From: CBDCWA01 sp046048295
Lineage (GTDB): Bacteria > Pseudomonadota > Alphaproteobacteria > Rhizobiales > Hyphomicrobiaceae
Assembly (NCBI GenBank): GCA_046048295.1
Contig: JBJOGJ010000039.1
Coordinates: 1 to 22,718 of the forward strand
Direction of reading: 5' to 3'
Length of the DNA: 22,718 nt
Positions 14,900 through 21,365 of this stretch are shown piece after piece. Numbering within the stretch: position 1 is the stretch's first letter; each line of letters opens with the position of its first letter. Position numbers and translations under genes: made by a program. Below the pieces are notes generated by a model. The model was given only the letters and a program-made list of their open reading frames with translations. It had not been told where the DNA came from and did not search any database.

Positions 14900-15700
14900 A
14901 TGATCAATGCCTGCGGCTGTCCATTCTCGCTCGACCCATTCCTGTCGCCGGCAGATCCGAGACCGGCGGGCGAATACGTGCCCAAGACGGGCGGTCCGGT
15001 TGCGGCCGAGCTTATCGCGGACCTCGCTGCGGCGGCGCGTATCCTGGCGGAACAGGGCGTGGTCGATGGCTTCGGGCACGTCTCGATGCGACATCCCGAT
15101 GCGCCGGACCGGTACCTGATGGCGAAGTCGATTGCGCCGGCTCTTGTCACGCCGGAGGATATCATCGAATACGATCTCGACTCGAACCCGGTGAACGCGA
15201 ACGGGCGGGGCAGCTTCCTGGAGCGGTTCATCCATGGTGAGATCTACAAGGCAAGGCCGGAAGTCAACTCGGTCGTGCACAGTCACTCGCCGTCGGTGAT
15301 CCCGTTCGGACACGTCGACGTGCCGATGCGGGCGATGTACCACAACGCGGCGTTCCTGGCGGCGGGCGTGCCGACGTTCCGGATCGAGGACAAGTTCGGT
15401 GCAACGGACATGCTGGTCGGCAACGGTGCAAAAGGGGCGGCGCTTGCCGAGTGCCTGGGCGGGAAGGATGTGGTTCTGATGCGGGCCCACGGTTCGGTTG
15501 CGGTCGGGCCGACGCTGCAGACGGCGGTGTTCAGGGCGGTCTACACAGAGGTTTCGGCGCGTGTGCAGACGGCGACGATGATTCTCGGTGGCGGGCAGAT
15601 GCGACCGTTGTCGGAAGATGAAGGCAAGCTCGCCGATGTGACGAACCAGACCGCCGGCATGCGCGCGTGGCACCTGTGGCGGGCGACCGTGAAGATGTGA
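14900..15700 (+). CDS. Class II aldolase/adducin-fold protein 1
   Basis: A zinc-type lyase fold, 266 residues. The ATG at 14900 is preceded by GGAGG (14887-14891) at eight-base spacing, better placed than the ATG at 14894. Metal ligands are His127 and His129 (VVHSHS) and His197 (RAHGSV), with Glu108 (FLERF) in the catalytic position of fuculose-phosphate aldolase. An N-terminal extension of about 35 residues with Cys5 and Cys7 precedes the domain. Members of this family next to ring-hydroxylating oxygenases include decarboxylases of aromatic-acid pathways, such as 3,4-dihydroxyphthalate decarboxylase, so decarboxylation of a hydroxylated aromatic acid or ring-cleavage product is my preferred inference; aldol cleavage is the alternative. 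It is the first gene of a four-gene operon. Confidence 0.85.
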   Translation: MINACGCPFSLDPFLSPADPRPAGEYVPKTGGPVAAELIADLAAAARILAEQGVVDGFGHVSMRHPDAPDRYLMAKSIAPALVTPEDIIEYDLDSNPVNANGRGSFLERFIHGEIYKARPEVNSVVHSHSPSVIPFGHVDVPMRAMYHNAAFLAAGVPTFRIEDKFGATDMLVGNGAKGAALAECLGGKDVVLMRAHGSVAVGPTLQTAVFRAVYTEVSARVQTATMILGGGQMRPLSEDEGKLADVTNQTAGMRAWHLWRATVKM

Positions 15701-15710
15701 GGAGGAAGAC

Positions 15711-16391
15711 ATGTCCGAGGCAGAACTGAAACAGCAGCTCGCGGATTGCATCCGCATGCTCGAGAACGCCGATATCATCGACTACAACGGGCACTGCTCG
15801 ATACGGGCAGGCGCAGACCGCATCCTCATCAACATCGGCAATTGCCAACGGAGCCAGATCACGGCCGACGATATCTGCGTGATCGACCGGGAGGGAAAGC
15901 TCGTCGAGGGCAAGGGCAATCCACCGCTCGAGTTCCACCTTCATTGCGGCATCTACCGGCACCGCGACGACGTAAATGCGGTGGTGCATGCCCATCCGAA
16001 GTGGTCGACGTTCCTGACCATGGTGGGCGAGCCCTATCGGCCGGTATTCGCTCAGGGCGTGCTGCCATCGCCGGTACCGGTGCTCGATACGCCGGACTCG
16101 ATCAACACCTATGAGATGGCGGAGCGGCTTGCGGCGACGCTGGGCAACGGGCGGTGTGCGCTCATGAAGTCGCACGGCGCGGTGGCGACCGGCAAGGACA
16201 TCGTGGAGGCGTTCGTGCTCGCCAACTATCTCGAGGAGAATGCCTACCGGCAGTACATGGCGATGCAGATCGGCAAGCCGTATGTGTTCTCGGAGCGGGA
16301 GCAGGCGCTGTGCAGCGAGAAGCTGTGGAGCCGCGGATTGTTCGAGCGGACGTGGTCGCATCACATGGCGAAGCTCGAGGTCAAGGGCTGA
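15711..16391 (+). CDS. Class II aldolase/adducin-fold protein 2
   Basis: A second member of the same fold, 226 residues, starting 10 nt after the first with a strong GAGGAGG Shine-Dalgarno. Ligands His93 and His95 (VVHAHP) and His155 (KSHGAV) and catalytic-position Glu74 (PLEFH) are present. The phosphate-sugar recognition Ser/Gly loops of fuculose aldolases are not evident (NIGNCQRSQI instead). It lacks the N-terminal extension of its neighbour and the two differ throughout, so they are old paralogues rather than a recent duplication, and may work as a hetero-complex or on successive substrates. The neighbourhood points to aromatic-acid processing such as decarboxylation. Confidence 0.85.
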   Translation: MSEAELKQQLADCIRMLENADIIDYNGHCSIRAGADRILINIGNCQRSQITADDICVIDREGKLVEGKGNPPLEFHLHCGIYRHRDDVNAVVHAHPKWSTFLTMVGEPYRPVFAQGVLPSPVPVLDTPDSINTYEMAERLAATLGNGRCALMKSHGAVATGKDIVEAFVLANYLEENAYRQYMAMQIGKPYVFSEREQALCSEKLWSRGLFERTWSHHMAKLEVKG

Positions 16392-16405
16392 AGGGAAGGA
16401 GCGGC

Positions 16406-17425
16406 ATGTTCCTGAAGAACGGGTGGTATGCGGCGCTCTGGTCGAAGGACCTCGGCGGCAAGCCGGTCGGGCGGACGTATCTCGGCGAGAAGGTCGTGCT
16501 GTTCCGCACGACATCGGGCAAGGCTGCGGCGCTTGAGGATTCCTGCATCCATCGCGCCGCGCCGCTGTCGCTCGGCGAGGTGAAGGACGAATGTCTCGCG
16601 TGCGGTTATCACGGGCTCGAGTTCGACACGACCGGACAGGTCGTCAGGGTGCCGGGCGAGACGCGTATTCCGCCGGGCGCCAAGATCAAGAGCTATCCGG
16701 TACACGAGAAGTGGGGCGTCGTGTGGATCTGGATGGGCGACCATGCGAAGGCGGACGTGGGCAAGGTGCCGTCGCTGCCGTGGCTCGAGAGCGATGAGTG
16801 GGTGGCGACGCCCGGCTACCTGCATGTCAAATGCAACTACCAGTACCTTGTCGACAACCTTCTCGACCTGACACACGTGGCCTACGTGCACAGGAACACG
16901 ATCGGTGCGGATCCGGCCGAGGCGACGACGCCGACGAAGACGGAGCGGACGGAGGACGGCGTAAAGGTTGGCCGCTGGATGCTCGACGTGAAGCCACCAC
17001 CGCTGTTCGTCAAAGCTGGTGGTTTCAACACCAACGTCGACCGCTGGCAGTGGGTGACGTGGCAACCGCCGTCGACAGTATTTCTGGACGTCGGCTGCGC
17101 GACGGCGAACACAGGCGCCCCGGAGGGCGACAGGTCGAAGGGGATCTCGATCTGGTCCAATCACCTGATCGCGCCGGAGACGGAAACGACGACGCACTAC
17201 ATGTTCGCGTTCGCGCGCAATTTCCAGCTCGACAACGAGGAGATGTCGAAAACCCTGTTCGAAGGCTCGAAGTTCACGTTCGAGGAAGACGTCGTGTTCC
17301 TGGAGGCGGTACAGCGGAACCGGCAGGTGGGCGAACTCGACGGACTGGTTCATATCACGGCGGACGCCGCGCAGTTGCAAGCCAGGCGGATGCTGGCGCA
17401 ACTGATCGAGGCGGAGCAGGCTTGA
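16406..17425 (+). CDS. Rieske oxygenase, vanillate O-demethylase (VanA)-like
   Basis: The oxygenase component of a Rieske monooxygenase, 339 residues, close to VanA length. The start is the ATG at 16406 with AAGGGAAGGAG upstream; the open frame before it overlaps the aldolase gene and is not used. Rieske ligands are Cys47, His49, Cys66 and His69 (CIH, 16 residues, CGYH). The mononuclear iron motif is Asp154, His157 and His162 (LLDLTHVAYVH). The N-terminus FLKNGWYAALW is typical of VanA-like enzymes, which remove methyl groups from methoxy-aromatics or hydroxylate related substrates. It starts 14 nt after aldolase 2. The usual partner reductase VanB is absent from the window. Confidence 0.87.
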   Translation: MFLKNGWYAALWSKDLGGKPVGRTYLGEKVVLFRTTSGKAAALEDSCIHRAAPLSLGEVKDECLACGYHGLEFDTTGQVVRVPGETRIPPGAKIKSYPVHEKWGVVWIWMGDHAKADVGKVPSLPWLESDEWVATPGYLHVKCNYQYLVDNLLDLTHVAYVHRNTIGADPAEATTPTKTERTEDGVKVGRWMLDVKPPPLFVKAGGFNTNVDRWQWVTWQPPSTVFLDVGCATANTGAPEGDRSKGISIWSNHLIAPETETTTHYMFAFARNFQLDNEEMSKTLFEGSKFTFEEDVVFLEAVQRNRQVGELDGLVHITADAAQLQARRMLAQLIEAEQA

Positions 17426-17426
17426 G

Positions 17427-18356
17427 GTGAGCCTACTGGAGACAAGCGCTGGCGCCAGACATGGAAAGATCAGGGCCATCGCTATCACGAGCATCGTGGT
17501 GGCGATTGCCGTTATGGGCATCAAGTATGTCGCCTACCTGGTCACCGGATCAGTGGCGCTCTACTCGGATGCGCTCGAGAGCGTGGTCAACGTTCTGGCG
17601 GCGACTGCAGCGCTGATTGCCATCACCGTTAGTGCGAAGCCTCCGGACAAGAACCACCAATTCGGCCACCACAAGGCGGAGTTGTTCTCGGCAGTGCTCG
17701 AAGGAGCATTGATCATCGTGGCCGCCTTGCTGGTCCTGGCAGAAGCATATCAGGCGCTCATCAAGCCGCGTGCGCTCGATCAGCCGTTGGTAGGCATGCT
17801 CATCAATTTTGTTGCCACCATTATCAATGCGGGATGGGCGTGGCTGCTCATCCGGCAGGGCGATGCGCTCAAATCACCGGCACTGTCGGCTGACGGGCGG
17901 CATATCTTGGCGGACGTGTGGACATCGGTTGGCGTGCTGGCCGGCATTGCTCTGGCGGCGGCTACAGGCTGGCATGTTCTCGATCCATTGCTTGCGGTGG
18001 CCGTGGCGATCAATATCCTCTGGGTTGGATACGGCCTTGTGAGGCGTTCTCTCAGCGGGCTGATGGATGAGGCGGCGCCAGCCGAGATCCAGACAGCGAT
18101 ACGGGACTCCATCAGGGCCCAGGGTGGCGGTGCGCTCGAGGCGCATGATATCCGCACGCGTAATGCGGGCCCGGTGACTTTCATCGAGTTCCACCTGGTG
18201 GTGCCGGGCGATATGACGGTGAACGCGGCGCATGAGATCTGCGATCGGATCGAGAACCAGCTCGCGAGCGAGATCGAGGGCGTGGAGGTGCTGATCCACG
18301 TCGAGCCGGACAACAAGGCGAAGGGACGGGGGACGGGCGGAGTCGTGCCGATCTAG
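17427..18356 (+). CDS. Cation diffusion facilitator (CDF) transporter
   Basis: An inner-membrane divalent-metal/proton antiporter, 309 residues, six predicted transmembrane helices between about residues 16 and 208 and a cytosolic C-terminal ferredoxin-like domain (about 215-295, ending VLIHVEPD). The GTG start at 17427 is one base after the upstream stop, with GGAG ten bases before. In TM2 the sequence SDALESVVN gives Glu51 and Asn55 where YiiP has Asp45 and Asp49; in TM5 His159 and Asp163 (HILAD) match YiiP His153 and Asp157. The site is thus Glu/Asn/His/Asp by my manual alignment, and the transported metal cannot be assigned with confidence. Tight coupling to an iron-dependent oxygenase may reflect metal homeostasis or chance. 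Confidence 0.9.
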   Translation: MSLLETSAGARHGKIRAIAITSIVVAIAVMGIKYVAYLVTGSVALYSDALESVVNVLAATAALIAITVSAKPPDKNHQFGHHKAELFSAVLEGALIIVAALLVLAEAYQALIKPRALDQPLVGMLINFVATIINAGWAWLLIRQGDALKSPALSADGRHILADVWTSVGVLAGIALAAATGWHVLDPLLAVAVAINILWVGYGLVRRSLSGLMDEAAPAEIQTAIRDSIRAQGGGALEAHDIRTRNAGPVTFIEFHLVVPGDMTVNAAHEICDRIENQLASEIEGVEVLIHVEPDNKAKGRGTGGVVPI

Positions 18357-18366
18357 CCGGCAAGTC

Positions 18367-18795
18367 TCAGGCGAGGATAATCCAGGAGCGCGTTTCGGGC
18401 GGGCCATCGTTCACAGTGAAGGTGATGGTTGGCATGCCGAAGGTGGCGTCGTAGGCGAAACCGTTGCGGGCGGCGTGGATATGGCTCCGGAGCACGGTGA
18501 GGGTGTGGCTGGCGGCAGTGAAGGTCACGGCGGTCTGGTCGTTCTCCGCGAGCGTGAGAGTGAGCGGCGCAGTGGCAACGCGGCGGCGCCAGTAGCGGCG
18601 GTAGAGCGCGATTTGCAGCGTGCCGCTGCCGGGGGACACGCGGTAGTTCGCGGAAAGACCGGTCCACAGTTTGCCGAGTTGCTCGCCGTTCCAGAGTACC
18701 TCAAGCGAGAATTCGATGAGGCTCACCTGCATGGCGCGCCCGACGCTGAGGATTACCGTTTCAGGTGGGGCAGCAGGCTGTTGGTCCGTGGTCAT
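18367..18795 (-). CDS. Hypothetical protein, beta-rich
   Basis: Not recognised. It has 142 residues, no signal peptide and no membrane segment. The sequence alternates short hydrophobic strands with polar turns (TVILSVGRAMQVSLIEFSLEV, LTLTLAENDQTAVTFTAA, ITFTVNDGPPETRSWIIL as separate stretches), suggesting an immunoglobulin- or lipocalin-like beta sandwich. A basic patch YRRYWRRR lies near residues 65-72. It begins 6 nt after the stop of the nuclease gene with no clear Shine-Dalgarno, which suggests translational coupling. It ends 10 nt from the convergent CDF stop. Confidence 0.65.
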   Translation of the reverse strand: MTTDQQPAAPPETVILSVGRAMQVSLIEFSLEVLWNGEQLGKLWTGLSANYRVSPGSGTLQIALYRRYWRRRVATAPLTLTLAENDQTAVTFTAASHTLTVLRSHIHAARNGFAYDATFGMPTITFTVNDGPPETRSWIILA

Positions 18796-18801
18796 TGCGG
18801 G

Positions 18802-19416
18802 TCAGCACCCGGAAATGCGCGGCGGCGCGCCGTTGCGGCGGTTGGCACGGAGGACGTGGGGTGGCTCCATCTCCCGGTAGGAATGAAGGCCGCGGCTGGC
18901 GGCGCGGGCGCGCTCGGCTTCGGCGCGGTAGACGGGGCTCGGCTGCCAGCCGCCGCGTGACCGGCGGTAATACTGGATGGCGAAGCCGTCCTCGACCATG
19001 CGGGCATTGAGGTTTTCGCCGACGGCGGTGCAGGTGGCGAGAGCGCGGCCGTTCGGGTCTGCTTCGCGCCAGGTGCAGGAGACCTCGCGGCCGCCGATCA
19101 GGCGGCGGAGGTGGGCACGGGAGACTTCGCCGCAGCGGATCAGCGCGCCGGTGCGATCCCGGCAGCACTGGTCGAGTTCTAGGGCGTCGATGTCGACGAG
19201 GCGAACGCGGGTGCTCTGAATTCGGAGCGAATCGCCATCTCCGGCGGTCGCGCGGCCGGCGATGGAGCCTGAGGCGGGGGCGTTGCCGGAGGGCTGGCGG
19301 GTGGTGTCGCGGTAGATCGTTGCACCAACGCCGACGAGCGCCAGGACGATCCACACGAGCCAGCGGCGGTTCTTTGGGATGATGGGGCGTTGGCGGTGGT
19401 GGCGGTTGGGAGGCAT
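18802..19416 (-). CDS. Membrane-anchored thermonuclease-family (SNase-like) protein
   Basis: A predicted phosphodiesterase of the staphylococcal-nuclease fold, 204 residues. A single N-terminal membrane segment (about residues 18-35, WLVWIVLALVGVGATI) anchors it with the domain in the periplasm. The catalytic residues align with S. aureus nuclease: Asp60/Asp62 (GDGDS), Arg72 and Asp75/Asp77 (RVRLVDID), Glu80 and Arg124 (NGRALA). Several cysteines (QCC, RCG, SCTW, ATC) may form periplasmic disulphides. The C-terminus after residue 155 is a WQPSPVYRAEAERARAASRG helix, in line with the family's closing motif. It follows the RES toxin gene after 3 nt. Similar solitary nucleases are widespread in alphaproteobacteria; whether it belongs with the toxin module is unknown. 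Confidence 0.85.
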   Translation of the reverse strand: MPPNRHHRQRPIIPKNRRWLVWIVLALVGVGATIYRDTTRQPSGNAPASGSIAGRATAGDGDSLRIQSTRVRLVDIDALELDQCCRDRTGALIRCGEVSRAHLRRLIGGREVSCTWREADPNGRALATCTAVGENLNARMVEDGFAIQYYRRSRGGWQPSPVYRAEAERARAASRGLHSYREMEPPHVLRANRRNGAPPRISGC

Positions 19417-19419
19417 GGG

Positions 19420-19902
19420 TTAGCGTTCGTCCTTGAACAGTCGGGCGTCCCACCAGATGGGGGTTTCGAGGCCGGGCTTTATGCGCTTCGCCTCGTCATG
19501 ATTGGGGTTGATCAGAATATTGCGTTCCTCCCGTGCCACAAAGCTAGGCACCAGCAGAATTGCGCTGCGATGCTCGTCCAGCCATTTCGAGCCAAAGCCG
19601 CGCGCTATGCTTTCATCGATCCAACCGGGGAGGCTGTCCTTCGTCACTACCTCGTAAGAAGTGCCATGCGGAATGTCGATCTCTACGAAGTGCTGACCGT
19701 CGGGCAGGACGCCACCGAAGTGGGCGAGCTTCTCGAGCATGGCGGTGCTGTAGTGCTCGGACGCGTAGATGACCTCCTGGCCCTTACGATGCCAGCGCGC
19801 CTCAACAAGGGCCGCTCCTTCTCCGCTATAGATCTGGAAGCGGCCGTGGGGATCGCCTATGCGATAGGCGCGAAGTGCGCTTTCGAGCTTGCGGACGGTC
19901 AC
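19420..19902 (-). CDS. RES-domain toxin
   Basis: The toxin of a type II Xre-RES module; characterised RES toxins degrade NAD+. It has 160 residues, normal size. Conserved features are Arg13 (YRIGD), Arg36 (EARWHRKG), Tyr46 and Ser48 (VIYASE), and Glu57 (MLEKL), which correspond to the R-Y-S-E active-site residues of the family, and the later ILINPNH motif (129-135). The GTG start lies one base after the antitoxin stop codon, so its translation is probably coupled to that of the antitoxin; no independent Shine-Dalgarno is visible. The frame is intact and active-site residues are kept, so the toxin should be functional. Confidence 0.88.
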   Translation of the reverse strand: MTVRKLESALRAYRIGDPHGRFQIYSGEGAALVEARWHRKGQEVIYASEHYSTAMLEKLAHFGGVLPDGQHFVEIDIPHGTSYEVVTKDSLPGWIDESIARGFGSKWLDEHRSAILLVPSFVAREERNILINPNHDEAKRIKPGLETPIWWDARLFKDER

Positions 19903-19903
19903 C

Positions 19904-20362
19904 CTAGTTTGCCACGCCGGCGTCCGCCTGGGCGAGCAGCTTCAAAATCAGGTCCGCGCCGGCCGTCGATTCCTTCGCGACATCCAAAGGCGTGCGGCCT
20001 TCCAGTCGCGGCAAGGGAGCAAGCAGATACCGGGATACCTTCTCAGGATCATCGCGGTATATGTGCATGAGTTCGGCGAAGACCCGCGAGAGCGCCAGCA
20101 GGGCTTCACTGTCGTCTTTGCTCAGCAACTGGTTTGCGCGGATCTTGCGACTGAGCGTCGACTTGGCGACGAGGTCGGTCGCCTTCAGGAAAGTACCATC
20201 GGGGTCGATGCGGCGGGCTACGACTTCCACGGTTTTTGGCGGAAAGCCCTTGTTCACGGACTTCACCAGCGCCAGATCGTCGTACTTCTCCCACCGCGGC
20301 AGCTTCATGAACTGGGCGATGCGCCGGGCTTCGGATTGGGTGATGTCGATGGTCTCGGTCAT
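19904..20362 (-). CDS. Xre/MbcA/ParS-type antitoxin
   Basis: The antitoxin partner of the RES toxin, 152 residues. The N-terminal half carries a helix-turn-helix region (LVKSVNKGFPPKTVEVVAR, about residues 32-50), and a DNA-binding role at its own promoter is expected from the family. The C-terminal toxin-binding (DUF2384/MbcA-ParS) domain at about 88-150 contains FAELMHIYRDDPEKVSRYL and the signature LEGRTPLDV. The start is the ATG at 20362. The order antitoxin first, toxin second is the usual one for this family. A candidate promoter with an overlapping palindrome lies 33-63 nt upstream. Confidence 0.9.
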   Translation of the reverse strand: MTETIDITQSEARRIAQFMKLPRWEKYDDLALVKSVNKGFPPKTVEVVARRIDPDGTFLKATDLVAKSTLSRKIRANQLLSKDDSEALLALSRVFAELMHIYRDDPEKVSRYLLAPLPRLEGRTPLDVAKESTAGADLILKLLAQADAGVAN

Positions 20363-20394
20363 GTGCGGTTCGTGTGAGCGTGCCAGATGAGCCG

Positions 20395-20425
20395 AATTTA
20401 GTGCCGTTTGGGTTGTTGCGCAACC
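20395..20425 (-). promoter_or_regulatory. Candidate promoter and operator of the xre-res operon
   Basis: Reading the minus strand, TTGCGC (20423-20418) and TAAATT (20400-20395) are separated by 17 bases, a fair -35/-10 pair. The -35 is overlapped by the palindrome GTTGCGCAAC (20415-20424), also readable as GGTTG-TTGCG-CAACC (20411-20425). A repressor site over the -35 is what autoregulation by the antitoxin would need. Hexamer matches are only 3/6 and 4/6. Confidence 0.35.
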
Positions 20426-20450
20426 TCTTCCTGCGAATGCTGTTGCACCC

Positions 20451-21293
20451 TCAAACCGTCTTTTCGATCATTGCCCTGAGCTCGGGCGTCACCTCGGGCT
20501 CGATGTCGAACCAGCGCTTCCAGGCGGGGCGGGCCTGGTGCAGGAGCATGCCGAGACCGTTGATGGTCGGGTTGCCGCGCTCGCGGGCGGCCTTGAGGAA
20601 CGGTGTCTCGAGGGGCGTGTAGACGATGTCGGAGGCGAGCGCGCCGGGGGCGAGCCTTTCCAGGGAGATTTCAAGCGGCGTCTGGCCGACCATGCCCTGG
20701 CTGGTCGTATTGACGACCATGGCGGCGCCCTCGATGGCATCGTTGCGGGCGCTCCATTCGAGCGGTTTGATCGGCGCGCCGAATTCGTCGGCGATTCTTC
20801 TCGCGCGCTCGAAGGTGCGGTTGACGAGACGGATTTCCCTGGCGCCTTCCCTGGCGAGGCCGTAGCAGACCGCGCGCGAGCCGCCGCCTGCGCCAATGAC
20901 GACGACCGGGCCCTTGTCGGCGCGCCAGCCGGGCTGCTCCTGCTTGATGGACTCGATGTAGCCGTAGCAGTCGTTGTTGTTGCCGAACAGCGAGCCATCG
21001 GGGCGGACGGTGACGCACGATATGGCGCCGATGCTCCGGCCGACGTCGTCGACCTCGTCGACGATCTTCATTGCCTCCTGCTTGTGCGGGATCGTCAGGT
21101 TGCAGCCGGCGAAGCCAAGGGGGTGCAGGGCCTTCAGGGCGGGGGCGAGCTTGCCGGGCTCGATGGCAAGCGGCAGGTAGGTGCCGGCGAGACCATACTT
21201 CTCGAACCAGTAGTTGTGCAGCATCGGCGAGCGCGAGTGCATCACCGGCCAGCCCATCACGCCGGCAAGTAGGAAGCGGTCGGGGTGTGCCAT
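20451..21293 (-). CDS. aroE: Shikimate dehydrogenase
   Basis: An NADPH-dependent cytosolic enzyme reducing 3-dehydroshikimate to shikimate in aromatic amino acid synthesis, 280 residues. Shikimate-binding Ser20 and Ser22 (HSRSPMLHN), catalytic Lys71 (NLTIPHK) and Asp108 (NNNDCYG) are present. The dinucleotide-binding glycine motif GAGGGSRA is at 135-142, and the NADPH-type NRT follows at 158-160. The Thr usual before the catalytic Asp is Asn107. Late motifs VVNTTSQGM and NGLGMLLHQA are intact. The start is the ATG at 21293. In many Rhizobiales aroE lies beside coaE and dnaQ; here it lies beside uvrD, so it may be a relocated or second copy (inference). Confidence 0.93.
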   Translation of the reverse strand: MAHPDRFLLAGVMGWPVMHSRSPMLHNYWFEKYGLAGTYLPLAIEPGKLAPALKALHPLGFAGCNLTIPHKQEAMKIVDEVDDVGRSIGAISCVTVRPDGSLFGNNNDCYGYIESIKQEQPGWRADKGPVVVIGAGGGSRAVCYGLAREGAREIRLVNRTFERARRIADEFGAPIKPLEWSARNDAIEGAAMVVNTTSQGMVGQTPLEISLERLAPGALASDIVYTPLETPFLKAARERGNPTINGLGMLLHQARPAWKRWFDIEPEVTPELRAMIEKTV

Positions 21294-21329
21294 CGGTCTG
21301 ATCTCCGTCTAGTCCCTGGGCATTCGTAG

Positions 21330-21347
21330 CCCGCAGATGAGTGCGGG
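21330..21347. repeat. Inverted repeat between uvrD and aroE
   Basis: CCCGCA and TGCGGG flank a six-base loop in the 72-nt gap, starting 18 nt past the uvrD stop. No T-run follows on the minus strand. It may slow read-through from uvrD into aroE; the function is unproven. Confidence 0.35.
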
Positions 21348-21365
21348 TGAATTCGAAGGGGCTTG

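Noticed and set aside
14900..16391. Recent tandem duplication of the two aldolase-fold genes
   Set aside because: The proteins differ in length, N-terminus and most residues outside the metal motifs, so any duplication is ancient.
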